Shown here: positions 7,868 to 16,001 of the stretch, in pieces
Layout: every line of letters starts with the position of its first letter
Numbering within the stretch: the stretch's first letter is position 1
Assembly (NCBI GenBank): GCA_016935955.1
Contig: JAFGPY010000101.1
Span: 1-33,365, forward strand
Direction: 5' to 3'
DNA from: Planctomycetota bacterium
Lineage (GTDB): Bacteria; Planctomycetota; Phycisphaerae; FEN-1346; JAACEH01
Length of the DNA: 33,365 nt
Translations under genes and position numbers: made by a program
The notes under the pieces: model-generated
The model's input: the letters and a program-made list of their open reading frames with translations, nothing else
Database searches by the model: none
What the model was told of the DNA's origin: nothing

Positions 7868-7990
7868 CTTACAGGCATGACGCGGCAGTGTCAAACGTAT
7901 TTCACCACCACCATTTGACCTCCCCACGGACGTGTATAGACTTAGGCTGGACCAAAGCTTATCCGCAAAGAAAGGCAGCATAGGCAAAAT

Positions 7991-8005
7991 AGATAAAGAT
8001 TATCT
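7991..8005. promoter_or_regulatory. Inverted repeat AGATAA-AGA-TTATCT
   Basis: Perfect 6-3-6 inverted repeat about 100 bases upstream of the riboswitch. It could be an operator or part of an upstream promoter; TTATCT could serve as a weak -10 box. Confidence 0.3.
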
Positions 8006-8102
8006 GCCGGTCGGACGATCAAGAGCCATGCGCAATGGCCCAAGGGAAACGAGCCTTGGGGTCGATCGGTAGAGTGAGTTGATGGAACGGCGGTACGTAT
8101 AA

Positions 8103-8186
8103 GCACCCGAAAGGGCAAGGCTGCTGGAAGGCAGCCGCGCAAAGCCACGAGGTCCGCGAAGCGGGCGGTCTGGCTGCCGAAGGTGC
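8103..8186 (+). ncRNA. Cyclic-di-GMP-I (GEMM-I) riboswitch
   Basis: An 84-base aptamer whose parts appear in the order of the GEMM-I consensus. P1 is closed by GCACC (8103-8107) and GGTGC (8182-8186). The conserved GGGCAA segment (8113-8118) precedes P1b. P1b pairs GGCTGC with GCAGCC (plus a T-G wobble) and ends in GGAA, a GNRA tetraloop as expected for docking into P2. The hallmark GCGCAAAGCC (8137-8146) matches the consensus ACGCAAAGCC. P2 contains the CCGC-GAA-GCGG hairpin and ends in GGTCTGGCTGCCG, resembling the usual 3' strand. It lies about 115 bases upstream of pilM, and this class is known to control pili, motility and adhesion genes. Recognition is by eye; a covariance-model search was not possible. 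Confidence 0.88.
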
Positions 8187-8224
8187 GTCGATCCGTTCAT
8201 TAGGACCACGCGACGAGCGATCTC

Positions 8225-8275
8225 AGGGGATCGTCCTTCGGCACTTGCGCCAAGGGGACGATCCCCTAGTTATTT
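8225..8275 (+). terminator. Terminator-like hairpin between riboswitch and pilM
   Basis: AGGGGATCGTCC (8225-8236) pairs perfectly over 12 bp with GGACGATCCCCT (8256-8267). The loop can pair further (CCTT with AAGG, GGC with GCC). A T-rich but interrupted run, TAGTTATTTGTT, follows. The 5' arm core GGATCG (8228-8233) could instead pair with CGATCC (8189-8194), which directly follows the riboswitch P1 helix. This gives a simple model for ligand-dependent switching. The T-run is weak, so termination strength is uncertain. Confidence 0.6.
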
Positions 8276-8301
8276 GTTGGTCAGGCAAGGAGGCATGGCC
8301 G

Positions 8302-9405
8302 ATGGCCGCAAAGTCAGGACGACAGATCAATCCGATCGGCATCGACCTTTCGGGCGACGGCATCCGCGCGGTGCAGCTCGAATCGACCGAGAAGGGGCTG
8401 CGCGTGGCCGACATGGCCTCGCACCCGTGGGCGATCGAGAATGACGAGCACCTGCGGACGCAGCTTGGACGCCTGCTGAAGGAGCACCACTTCCAGGGCT
8501 ATCGCATCGCCTTGTCGCTTCCGAGCGATCAGGTGTCAGTGCACCACGTTCGTCTTCCGGTGATGCCGCAGGAGCAACTCGACGAGGCCATTGCGACGAC
8601 TCTCGCCGACCGTCTGCCCTGCTCACCCGGGGACGCGGTCATTAGGCACGTGGAGATTTTCGCCACGGGCGGCCGCGATAGTCAGGCCGATCACATCGCG
8701 TTTGCCGTGCCGCGCGAGGCGGTTGAGCGGCAATTGCATGCCGCCGAGCGGCTGGGTCTGATGGTCGTGGGCATCAGTACCCTGCCCCTGGCCGTGGGCC
8801 ACGCCTTCAGCTATCTGGGTCGCCGGCGCGACGAGACGGACTTTACCTTCCTGCTGGCGTGCCTGGACAAGCGGTCGACTCACCTGCTGATCATGCACGA
8901 CGGCGAAATGCGTTTCGCGCGAACGGTCAACATAGGGGTGCACGACATTCTCGAAGCGGCGGCCACCCATTCGGGCCGCGCCTTCAAGGAACTTTGCGAG
9001 CAGCAGGAACTGCTGATGCGTCACCAGCCCGAGAACGTGATGCTGAACAGCCGCATGGTCGAGGCCCCTTCGCCGCCGCAGCACAGCAGCACGTTGCCGT
9101 ACCAGCTTGCCGGCTCGGTGCTGGACAACTATGCGGAGGAGATTCTGTCGGGCCTATGCTACTTTTCGAGCACCGTAGACACCCACGGGGTGGACAAGGC
9201 GGTGTTCGTCGGTCCCCAGGCCAACGACTATGGATTCTGCCAGATTCTGGCTAACCGGCTGGGCTTGCCGGCGCAGATCGGCGACCCGTTCGCGGGCATC
9301 CAGGTTCCCGGCGACGAGTCTCTGGCCACGCCGGCGGACCGGCGTCCGGAGCCCGAGATGGCGGCCGCCGTCGGCTTGAGCCTTTTCGGCGCCATGGTCA
9401 ACTGA
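8302..9405 (+). CDS. pilM: PilM, actin-like ATPase of the type IV pilus inner-membrane complex
   Basis: A 367-residue cytoplasmic protein of the FtsA/actin-like fold. PilM binds ATP and the N-terminal tail of PilN, linking the PilN/O/P complex to the motor ATPases. The start ATG 8302 has AAGGAGG eight bases upstream; the frame stays open upstream to a TTG at 8245, inside the terminator-like hairpin, which is unlikely to be used. The phosphate-1 motif GIDLSGDGIRAVQLES (13-28) is clear. Further segments such as IALSLPSDQV, MVVGISTLPLAV and NDYGFCQILANRLGLPAQIG fit the PilM/competence family. It is the first gene after the riboswitch and hairpin, so it is the direct target of that control. It ends ten bases before pilN. 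Confidence 0.85.
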   Translation: MAAKSGRQINPIGIDLSGDGIRAVQLESTEKGLRVADMASHPWAIENDEHLRTQLGRLLKEHHFQGYRIALSLPSDQVSVHHVRLPVMPQEQLDEAIATTLADRLPCSPGDAVIRHVEIFATGGRDSQADHIAFAVPREAVERQLHAAERLGLMVVGISTLPLAVGHAFSYLGRRRDETDFTFLLACLDKRSTHLLIMHDGEMRFARTVNIGVHDILEAAATHSGRAFKELCEQQELLMRHQPENVMLNSRMVEAPSPPQHSSTLPYQLAGSVLDNYAEEILSGLCYFSSTVDTHGVDKAVFVGPQANDYGFCQILANRLGLPAQIGDPFAGIQVPGDESLATPADRRPEPEMAAAVGLSLFGAMVN

Positions 9406-9415
9406 GGAATGAGCC

Positions 9416-10111
9416 GTGCAGATACTGAACTTTGTTCCTGAAGACTATGCCCAGGGGAAGCGTGCTCGCCACGCCAACCTGCTTTCGGCGTTGCTGGTTG
9501 CAGCCGTCATCGTGCCGCTGGTGGCCCTGTCGGTGTTCCTCAGCCTGGCGGCCGACCGCGTCGAGACCCGGCGCCAGGAAGTGGAGCGGCGTGAGTCCGA
9601 CGCGGCCAACGACGTGGCCCGCTGGGAAGGCGTCAAGCGTCAGCGCGACGCCATCCTGGAACGGTCGTCGACTTCCGCGAAGTTGCTGGTCGGCGTGCCC
9701 CGCAGCCGCCTGGTGGCCGAGGTCGTTCGCGTATTGCCGCCGAATACCACCCTGACCAGTTTGTCGGTTGAGGAGAAGACGATCAAGACGATCGTCTCGG
9801 CCGGAGCCGCAACCACCCCCGGCCAGCAGCCGCCTCCGCCGGCCGCTAATCGGCCGACGACGGCCACCAAGACGCTGGAGCATCAGGAGACCGTTCTGCG
9901 TCTGGTGGGCCTGGCGCCGACCGACGTGGAGGCGGCCCAACTGATTGCCGCACTGGCCAACTCGTCCTACTTCGACAACGTGGAGTTGTCCTACAGCGAG
10001 GACCAGAAGCACGAGGAGCACATATTGCGTCGATTTGAGATCACGTTCGAGCTGAGCGACGATGCCGTGCGGCTGAGCCGCAAGGACAAGGCCGAGGAGG
10101 TGCGATCGTGA
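9416..10111 (+). CDS. pilN: PilN-like inner-membrane pilus assembly protein
   Basis: A 231-residue bitopic protein with GTG start and AGGA seven bases upstream. The N-terminal ILNFVPEDY corresponds to the INLLP tail of PilN that binds PilM. One membrane helix spans about 21-46, followed by a charged coiled coil to about 85. The periplasmic part has a PilN/GspL-like fold, with VLPPNTTLTSLSVEE near 107-121 and a later strand set from about 160 (LVGLAPTDVEAAQLIAALAN). A 30-residue Pro/Ala/Thr-rich linker (QQPPPPAANRP region, about 125-155) interrupts the domain and is longer than in proteobacterial PilN. It overlaps pilO by four bases, a sign of translational coupling. Confidence 0.82.
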   Translation: MQILNFVPEDYAQGKRARHANLLSALLVAAVIVPLVALSVFLSLAADRVETRRQEVERRESDAANDVARWEGVKRQRDAILERSSTSAKLLVGVPRSRLVAEVVRVLPPNTTLTSLSVEEKTIKTIVSAGAATTPGQQPPPPAANRPTTATKTLEHQETVLRLVGLAPTDVEAAQLIAALANSSYFDNVELSYSEDQKHEEHILRRFEITFELSDDAVRLSRKDKAEEVRS

Positions 10112-10674
10112 AGTTCGCTGACCTTCGCAAGGCCCTTCCTGTGTCGCTGCGTGTGCCGCTGCGTGTTTACGCAACGGCCGTGGTGCTGGTCGGCATGCTG
10201 GGCGGATTCTATTTCCTGCACGTGCGGCCGCGGAACACCGCGATGGCCGACGAGCGGCAGGAGATCCAGACGCGCAAGGCCACTCTGCAGTTGCTCGAAG
10301 TCGAGATGGCCAAGCTCGAAGGCGCCGAGCAGCAGTTGGAGCGGCTGAACCGCGCCGTCGAGGCCTTCGAGACCGGGTTGCCGCGTCAGGGAGAGATCGA
10401 CGTCATTCTGCGGGAGGTCTGGGTGATCGCCGATGCCGCGGGGCTGAAGACCCAGCGCATCAAGACGCTCAAGGACCGCCGCCAGGACGAGTTCAAGGTG
10501 CTGCCGATCGAGTTGAGCCTTCGCGGACCGTTCGCCGGGGTCTACAGTTTTTTGCTCTCAATCGAGCGGCTTCCCGGCGTGACGAAGGTGGAGTCGTTGA
10601 AGCTCGTGACCCTTGGCGAAACGGGCGAGGAAGTTGAGGCCAGCCTGATCCTGAACGTGTACTGCAAGGACTGA
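10108..10674 (+). CDS. pilO: PilO-like inner-membrane pilus assembly protein
   Basis: A 188-residue bitopic protein, GTG start overlapping the pilN stop (GTGA). A membrane helix spans about 19-38, followed by a long coiled coil at about 45-90 that would pair with PilN. The C-terminal ferredoxin-like domain shows LPIELSLRGPFAGVYSFLLS and IERLPGVTKVESLKL, the typical PilO signature, in which a residue block around a short-range search for binding strands is followed by the FLxxIE(R/K)LPR helix. PilN and PilO form a heterodimer that aligns the pilus machine in the inner membrane. Length is close to the family norm (about 190-210). Confidence 0.85.
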   Translation: MKFADLRKALPVSLRVPLRVYATAVVLVGMLGGFYFLHVRPRNTAMADERQEIQTRKATLQLLEVEMAKLEGAEQQLERLNRAVEAFETGLPRQGEIDVILREVWVIADAAGLKTQRIKTLKDRRQDEFKVLPIELSLRGPFAGVYSFLLSIERLPGVTKVESLKLVTLGETGEEVEASLILNVYCKD

Positions 10675-10693
10675 CCCGTTGGAGAGTCGCCAC

Positions 10694-11350
10694 ATGGCAC
10701 ATGGAAAGTCACAGACTCGCAGCAGCCAACCGGCCGGAGGCCGCATGATCTTCGACCAGGGCGAGCGAAAGAAGCTGAAGGTTCTGGGCGCCCTGGTGGC
10801 GGTCGGCCTGCTCGTGGTCGGCATGCAGGTCGTCCGCAAGAAGGGACCGGCGACGGCCAAGGCGGCCGGCGAGGTGGTGACCGCAGCGAAGATGGACCTG
10901 GCGGCCGTGCTTCAGGAGATGCAATCGGGGCAGGCCTTGTCGCTGCCGGGCCAGGGCTCCGGCGGCGTAGCGTTCACGAGCATCGATGAAGCCCTCGAAG
11001 TTTTCGCCGGCGGAGGCAAGGCGACGCCCCTGCCCCTGGAGGCGTTGCGATCGGACGTTTTCGGTGTGCCGAAGCGGTTCCTGCAGCCGCCGGCCCCGCC
11101 GGTCGCGGAACTCAAGAGCGCCCCGGTCGAGGAGAAGGCAGCCGAGCCGCAGGTGGACCCGATTGACGAGGAGTTCGCCACGTTGCGGCTGGTGACGTGT
11201 ATGGTGTCGGCGCGGAACCGAGCGGCCATTATCAACGGCAACGTGCTGCATTGCGGCGAGACGATCGGCAGTTTCACCGTCACGGAGATTGCCCCGAGCC
11301 GCGTGGTCTTGCGGCACGAGGCCAAGCAGTACACGCTGACGCTGCAATAA
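10694..11350 (+). CDS. PilP/GspC-like periplasmic coupling protein
   Basis: A 218-residue bitopic protein. ATG 10694 is chosen because GGAGAG lies eight bases upstream; a TTG at 10679 is in frame. A short basic cytoplasmic tail is followed by a membrane helix at about 28-47, then a low-complexity Ala/Pro/Glu linker (about 100-155). The compact C-terminal domain, from LVTCMVSARNRAAIINGNVL to the end, has the pattern 'INGxxxxxGexIGxFxVxeIxxxxVxLxxxxxxxTLxL' of PilP and of the GspC/GspB homology region. In known systems this domain contacts the outer-membrane secretin. Here it would couple PilN/O to a secretin encoded elsewhere. Whether it is closer to PilP or GspC cannot be settled by eye; PilP is normally a lipoprotein, and this protein has a membrane helix instead. 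Confidence 0.75.
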   Translation: MAHGKSQTRSSQPAGGRMIFDQGERKKLKVLGALVAVGLLVVGMQVVRKKGPATAKAAGEVVTAAKMDLAAVLQEMQSGQALSLPGQGSGGVAFTSIDEALEVFAGGGKATPLPLEALRSDVFGVPKRFLQPPAPPVAELKSAPVEEKAAEPQVDPIDEEFATLRLVTCMVSARNRAAIINGNVLHCGETIGSFTVTEIAPSRVVLRHEAKQYTLTLQ

Positions 11351-11368
11351 AGGGAGTATCGCAGAGAG

Positions 11369-13168
11369 ATGACGTTTTCGCAGGACCAAGTTCGCGTGGA
11401 TACGACTGATGCTTCGGTGCAGTTGCCGACCGGTGGCGCCAGCGCCGCCGTCGAACTGCCCCAGGTGCGGCGGACGCGCTGGAAGCAGCTCGGCCAGATT
11501 CTCGTCGACGAGGGCGTGCTGACCCCTGAGTCCCTGGATGAGGCCCTGGCCCACCAGCAGGAAGGCGACAGCCGCATCGGCCAAGTGGTGGTCGAGCGAG
11601 GGTTGGCGTCCGAAGGTGAGGTCATGCGATGCCTGGCGATTCAGTTCGGCCGTCCCTTCGTGCATCCGACGCCCGACCAGGTTAATCGCGACATTCTCGA
11701 TCGGCTGCCGACCGAATTGCTCAACGAGCACAGCTTCCTGCCGCTGGAAGCAAGCGACGGCATGTTGACCGTGGCCACGGACGACCCGGCGAACGTCTTT
11801 CTGTTCGACGAAATCCGCCGCCTGACGAACCTGAGTGTGCGGACGGTGGTGGCCAGCCGCAGTGAGATTCAGGTGGTGCTCGAAGAATTCGACCGCGGCG
11901 AGACGGCCATGCAGGTCGAGGAGCTGATCTCGGGCGTCGAGGACAACGACGTCGAGGTCGTCGAGACCGAATCGGACGACTTGCCGGACCTGGAGAAGGT
12001 GGCTGGCGAATCGCCGATCATCCGCCTGGCGAACTACATCATCAGCGACGCCGTGAAGCAGGGCGCCAGCGACATTCACATCGAGCCGTCGGAAACGACC
12101 CTGCGGGTGCGTTATCGCATTGACGGATCGCTGTTCGAGACGATGAAGCCGCCGGTGAGTATGCATGCGGCCCTGATCAGCCGCATCAAGATCATGGCTA
12201 ATCTGGACATTTCGGAGCGTCGGTTGCCGCAGGACGGGCGTATCCGGGCCATGGTCCGAGGCGGCGTGGTGGACCTGCGCGTCAGTACGCTGCCGACAAC
12301 GGCCGGCGAGAAGTGCGTCATCCGTATTCTCGACAAGGGCAGCATTACGATCGGCCTGGAGCGTCTGGGATTCAGTCCCGACAACCTGGCTATGTTCAAG
12401 GCCCAGATCGCTCAGCCGCACGGCATCATCCTGGTGACCGGCCCCACGGGGTCGGGCAAAACGACCACGCTCTACTCCGCCCTGCAGGAACTGAAGTCCG
12501 ACACCATCAACATCTCGACGGTCGAGGACCCGGTGGAGTATCGTCTGGATTTTGTCAACCAGGTGCAAGTGATCGATCGCATCGGCATGACGTTCGCGGC
12601 GGCGCTGCGAAGCCTGCTGCGCCAGGACCCCGACGTCATCATGGTCGGCGAAATCCGCGACGGCGAGACGGCCAAGATCAGCGTGCAGGCCGCCCTGACG
12701 GGCCACCTCGTGCTGTCGACGCTACACACGAACGACGCCCCGTCGAGCATCACCCGACTGATCAACATCGGCATCGAGCCGTACCTGATCGCCGCCTCGC
12801 TGAACGCCGTCATCGCCCAACGACTCGTGCGGCGGATCTGCAAACACTGCTCCGAGGACCACGAGCCGTCGGACGAGCTGAAGCAGTTCCTGGAGATCCA
12901 GGGCCTTGGCGATGTGAAGCTGGTTCGCGGCGTGGGCTGCCCGAAGTGCCGCAACACGGGCTACTCCGGCCGCGTGGCTCTCTACGAGTTGCTGCTCATG
13001 GACGACACGGTCCGCGACCTGGTGACCGCGAATCCGTCGGTTACGGAGCTTCGCAGGCTGCTCCGCGAGCGCGGCATGATGACCCTGCGGGAAGACGGCT
13101 TTGAGAAGATGCGGCAAGGACACACGACGATTGAAGAGGTTCTGCGCGTAACCGAGGCGGCCCACTAG
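11369..13168 (+). CDS. pilB: PilB/GspE-type assembly ATPase
   Basis: A 599-residue hexameric motor ATPase that powers pilus or pseudopilus extension. An MshEN/GspE N-terminal domain starts near residue 33 (LGQILVDEGVLTPESLDEAL) with the usual IGQVVVERGLASEGEVMRCL partner helix. The ATPase core has ASDIHIEP, RYRIDG, the Walker A GPTGSGKTT at 358-366 (Lys364), the Asp box STVEDPVEYRLD, Walker B DVIMVGEIRDGETA and the His box LTGHLVLSTLHTNDA. A zinc-binding tetracysteine is complete: C491, C494, C524 and C527. All catalytic motifs are intact. It lies between the PilP-like gene and pilT. With only one such ATPase in the operon, it probably serves both pilus-type and secretion-type functions. Confidence 0.93.
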   Translation: MTFSQDQVRVDTTDASVQLPTGGASAAVELPQVRRTRWKQLGQILVDEGVLTPESLDEALAHQQEGDSRIGQVVVERGLASEGEVMRCLAIQFGRPFVHPTPDQVNRDILDRLPTELLNEHSFLPLEASDGMLTVATDDPANVFLFDEIRRLTNLSVRTVVASRSEIQVVLEEFDRGETAMQVEELISGVEDNDVEVVETESDDLPDLEKVAGESPIIRLANYIISDAVKQGASDIHIEPSETTLRVRYRIDGSLFETMKPPVSMHAALISRIKIMANLDISERRLPQDGRIRAMVRGGVVDLRVSTLPTTAGEKCVIRILDKGSITIGLERLGFSPDNLAMFKAQIAQPHGIILVTGPTGSGKTTTLYSALQELKSDTINISTVEDPVEYRLDFVNQVQVIDRIGMTFAAALRSLLRQDPDVIMVGEIRDGETAKISVQAALTGHLVLSTLHTNDAPSSITRLINIGIEPYLIAASLNAVIAQRLVRRICKHCSEDHEPSDELKQFLEIQGLGDVKLVRGVGCPKCRNTGYSGRVALYELLLMDDTVRDLVTANPSVTELRRLLRERGMMTLREDGFEKMRQGHTTIEEVLRVTEAAH

Positions 13169-13190
13169 AGGGGCCGGGAAAGGATTTCTC

Positions 13191-14282
13191 GTGACACTGG
13201 TACAGGATGTCCAGGACGTTCGCCTGACGAAGCTTCAGCAGTTGCTGACTCAGACACTGGAATCGAAGGCCTCGGACCTTCACCTGGTCGTCGGACACCC
13301 GCCGTGCCTGCGGATCAACACGGTGCTGCACCCGATCGAAGGCGCGGACGTGCTGACGCAGGAGCAACTCGAAGCCATGGTGCTGGAGATGCTCGGCGAG
13401 GTCCGCTACGGAAAATTCCTGGAGAACCGCGAGGCCGACTTCTCGACATCGGTGCCGGGACTGGGCCGCTTCCGCGTCAACGCCCACTTCCAGCAGGAGG
13501 TCATCGGCATCGCCTTCCGTGCTATTCCGGCCAAGACGCCGGTGCTCGACCAACTGAACCTGCCGCCGGTGGCCCGGCACTTCGCCGACCTGCCCCGCGG
13601 CCTGCTGCTGGTGACCGGCGACACGGGCTCGGGCAAGTCGACGACGCTTGCGGCCATCGTGGACCACATCAACCAGACGCGCCGCCAGCACATCATCACG
13701 CTGGAGGACCCGATCGAGTACCGCATTCAGAGCAAGCAGTGCCTGGTCGAACAGCGCGAGATCGGCAGCGACAGCCGCTCGTTCAGCGCCGCCCTGCGGA
13801 CCGTCGTCCGCCAGGACCCGGACGTGATCCTGGTCGGCGAAATGCGCGATATCGAGACGGTGGCCGCCGCCGTGACGGCCGCCGAAACCGGACACTACGT
13901 CCTCTCGACGCTGCACACCATCGACGCCTCCAGCACGATCGAGCGTATCATCGACTTTTTCCCGCCGCAGCAACAGAGCCAGATTCGCAGTCAGTTGGCC
14001 AACACGCTGCGCGGCGTCGTCAGCCAGACGCTGTTTCCGCGGATCGACAAGCCGGGCATGGTCCCGGCGGCCGAGGTGCTCCTGGTGACGCCGGCCGTGC
14101 GCAACTGTATTCGCGAGGACCGGTTGTTCGAGATTCCGAACGTCATCACCACCAACCGGGCCATGGGCATGCAGTCGCTCGATACGTCGATTCGCGACCT
14201 TTACATGAACGGGTTCATCAGCCGCGAGTCGGCTCTGGCCCAGGCCGCCAACCCGGATCGCCTTGCTAAGGTGCTCCAGTAG
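13191..14282 (+). CDS. pilT: PilT-type retraction ATPase
   Basis: A 363-residue ATPase of the PilT/PilU group, which depolymerises pili for twitching, uptake or adhesion strength. GTG start with AAGGA six bases upstream, 22 bases after pilB. PilT hallmarks: KASDLHLVVGHPPCLRI near the N-terminus, RFRVNAHFQQ, Walker A GDTGSGKST at 143-151 (Lys149), ITLEDPIEY, the DVILVGEMRDIETV block (Walker B and PilT AxRxE-like region) and TGHYVLSTLHTIDA. There is no tetracysteine, as expected. FFPPQQQSQIRSQLANTLRGVVSQTL is conserved in the family. Its presence argues that the operon builds retractable pili and not only a secretion pseudopilus. Confidence 0.93.
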   Translation: MTLVQDVQDVRLTKLQQLLTQTLESKASDLHLVVGHPPCLRINTVLHPIEGADVLTQEQLEAMVLEMLGEVRYGKFLENREADFSTSVPGLGRFRVNAHFQQEVIGIAFRAIPAKTPVLDQLNLPPVARHFADLPRGLLLVTGDTGSGKSTTLAAIVDHINQTRRQHIITLEDPIEYRIQSKQCLVEQREIGSDSRSFSAALRTVVRQDPDVILVGEMRDIETVAAAVTAAETGHYVLSTLHTIDASSTIERIIDFFPPQQQSQIRSQLANTLRGVVSQTLFPRIDKPGMVPAAEVLLVTPAVRNCIREDRLFEIPNVITTNRAMGMQSLDTSIRDLYMNGFISRESALAQAANPDRLAKVLQ

Positions 14283-14296
14283 CAGGAGAGGATGCA

Positions 14297-15466
14297 ATGA
14301 CGACGACGTCAACCTATTCGGCTCAGCCGCTCACCCCCGGCACCCGCACGGCGGGTCGCCCTGCCCCGACGGCCCCGGCCGCCGAGGCGGCAGCGCCGAA
14401 GCAGTCGATCATGACCGTCCAGTTCGGCGCCCGCGTCACGCAGCGCGACGTCCTGACCGTCACGCGGCAGTTGAGCGTCATGGTCAAGGCCGGCATCAGC
14501 ATCACGCAGGCCCTCGAAAACATGGCCCTGCAGACGACCAATCCCAAGCTGCAGAAGCTGCTGAACCAGCTCTACGACGACGTCGAGGCCGGCAAGCCCT
14601 TCAGCGAGGCCGTGGCCGCGCACCCGAAAGTCTTCTCGCCGCTGTACATCCACATGATCCAGGCCAGCGAACTCTCGGGCAGCTTCAGCCACATCCTGTC
14701 GCGCATTGCTGACTACCTGTCGCAGCAGCTCGAGACGCGCAGCCAGGTCATTGCCGCCATGCTCTACCCGATCATCATCGGCACCATGGCCGTCCTGGTC
14801 ACGATCTTCATGCTCATCTTCATCCTGCCGAAGTTCCTCGTGCTCTTCCAGGGCAAGGAGGACATGCTGCCGCTGCCGACCAAGATGCTCCTGGGGCTGA
14901 GCTGGTCGATGACCACGTTCTGGTACCTCTACCTCGCCGGTGCGGCCATCGTGGCCGTCGGCACGGTGATCTTCAGCAAGACGGACACCGGCCATTACTT
15001 CTTCGACACGCTGAAGCTCAACGTGCCGATTTTCAAGAAGCTCTTCCACTGTCTCTACCTGTCCCGCGGCCTGAAGACCATGGGCGAACTGGTCAATGCC
15101 GGCGTGCCGATGCTCGAAACGCTAACCGTCACGAGCAAGGTGACCGGCAACATCCACTACCGCGACTTGTGGATGCAGGTCCGCGAGACCGTGCAGCAGG
15201 GACAGACGATCAGCCAGACGTTGCTGCGTTCGACGCTCATGCCGCGCGGCGTCACGCAGATGATCTCCGCCGGCGAGGAGTCGGGCAACCTGGCCGGCGT
15301 CCTGGCCGACGTGTCGGAATTCTATGACCGTGAACTAAAAGCCGTAATCAAAGCCAGCACGGCGGTGATCGAGCCGGTCATGATCATCGCCATGGGCGGC
15401 GTGGTCGGCTTTGTCGCCAGCAGCATCATGCTGCCGATCTTCAAAATGTCGAGGCTCGTAAAGTGA
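14297..15466 (+). CDS. pilC: PilC/GspF-type inner-membrane platform protein
   Basis: A 389-residue integral membrane protein that forms the platform on which the motors act. ATG with AGGAGAGG upstream, 14 bases after pilT. Two GspF domains: the first at about 53-175 (LSVMVKAGISITQALENMA; a second block near LSGSFSHILSRIADYL) and the second at about 252-378 (LYLSRGLKTMGELVNAGVPM; ISAGEESGNLAGVLADVSEFYD). Membrane helices lie near 158-182, 207-228 and 358-383, the usual three-helix arrangement. The N-terminal 40 residues are Pro/Ala/Thr-rich and probably disordered. The stop overlaps the next gene's GTG by four bases. Confidence 0.92.
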   Translation: MTTTSTYSAQPLTPGTRTAGRPAPTAPAAEAAAPKQSIMTVQFGARVTQRDVLTVTRQLSVMVKAGISITQALENMALQTTNPKLQKLLNQLYDDVEAGKPFSEAVAAHPKVFSPLYIHMIQASELSGSFSHILSRIADYLSQQLETRSQVIAAMLYPIIIGTMAVLVTIFMLIFILPKFLVLFQGKEDMLPLPTKMLLGLSWSMTTFWYLYLAGAAIVAVGTVIFSKTDTGHYFFDTLKLNVPIFKKLFHCLYLSRGLKTMGELVNAGVPMLETLTVTSKVTGNIHYRDLWMQVRETVQQGQTISQTLLRSTLMPRGVTQMISAGEESGNLAGVLADVSEFYDRELKAVIKASTAVIEPVMIIAMGGVVGFVASSIMLPIFKMSRLVK

Positions 15467-15978
15467 GCAAACGAACTGTCAGGAAAACCGATCGACGTAC
15501 CGCCAGTCGCCGCCGCGCAGGGTTTACCCTCGTTGAGATCCTGGTCGCGGCGGCCATCCTCGGTATGGTCTTTGTCGTGTTGTTGGAGGCCTTCGCGGTG
15601 GGGCTGCGCATGCTCGAACAGAGCCAGCGCGTGACCATCGCGGCCTCCCTTGCAGAAGAGATTCACGAGATGGTTTTGACGTTGCCGCTCGCGGACCCCG
15701 AGGAGCCAAGCCACTGGGGCCTGGAAACCGGGGAGGTGTTGCCGCCGGATGACGTGGACGACCTGGACGACCTGGTCTTCTCGCCTCCGGCCTCCAGCGA
15801 CGGCTCGGTGCTGTCGGACCTGAGCGATTATGCCCAGCATGTGACGGTGACGTCCATGTCGGCCACGGATTTCGCTCTGCCTGTCGCAGACGGGACGTCC
15901 AACGTGTGCCGGGTCTCCGTATCGGTCACCCACCGAGGCCTTGAGGTCTCGCGGGTGTCCTGGCTGGTGGTTCGCTAG
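15463..15978 (+). CDS. Type IV pilin-like minor pseudopilin (GspI-like)
   Basis: A 171-residue prepilin. A basic leader ending at Gly20 precedes the cleavage site G|FTLVEILVA, with Glu25 as the conserved Glu at position +5. The hydrophobic helix (about 21-45) would be embedded in the membrane and fibre. Size and position, after the platform gene and before a GspJ-like gene, fit GspI or PilV, but the globular domain is too divergent to name. It carries an unusual acidic stretch, PPDDVDDLDDLVF (about 95-108), that might bind Ca2+ or other cations, as do some pseudopilins. GTG start overlaps the pilC stop (GTGA), so it is translationally coupled. Confidence 0.8.
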   Translation: MSKRTVRKTDRRTASRRRAGFTLVEILVAAAILGMVFVVLLEAFAVGLRMLEQSQRVTIAASLAEEIHEMVLTLPLADPEEPSHWGLETGEVLPPDDVDDLDDLVFSPPASSDGSVLSDLSDYAQHVTVTSMSATDFALPVADGTSNVCRVSVSVTHRGLEVSRVSWLVVR

Positions 15979-16001
15979 CGACGCAGAAAGAGGGGTGAGT
16001 G

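Larger units (their letters stand above)
7739..8102. other. Upstream leader of the pilus operon
   Basis: Non-coding and AT-richer than its surroundings. It holds two operator-like inverted repeats, listed separately. TTGACC at 7915-7920 and TATAGA at 7935-7940 resemble promoter boxes but are only 14 bases apart, too short for a standard sigma-70 promoter, so the transcription start of the operon remains unassigned. GGACGATC at 8013-8020 equals part of the 3' arm of the hairpin at 8225-8267 and could pair with its 5' arm. Confidence 0.45.

Noticed and set aside
7915..7940. Promoter TTGACC / TATAGA for the pilus operon
   Set aside because: The spacing is 14 bases, outside the normal 16-18. It is kept only as a comment in the leader entry.
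10709..12706. A 665-codon minus-strand open frame opposite the PilP-like and pilB genes
   Set aside because: The plus strand has complete ATPase motifs. The minus-strand product is Arg/His/Gln-rich, low-complexity shadow sequence.
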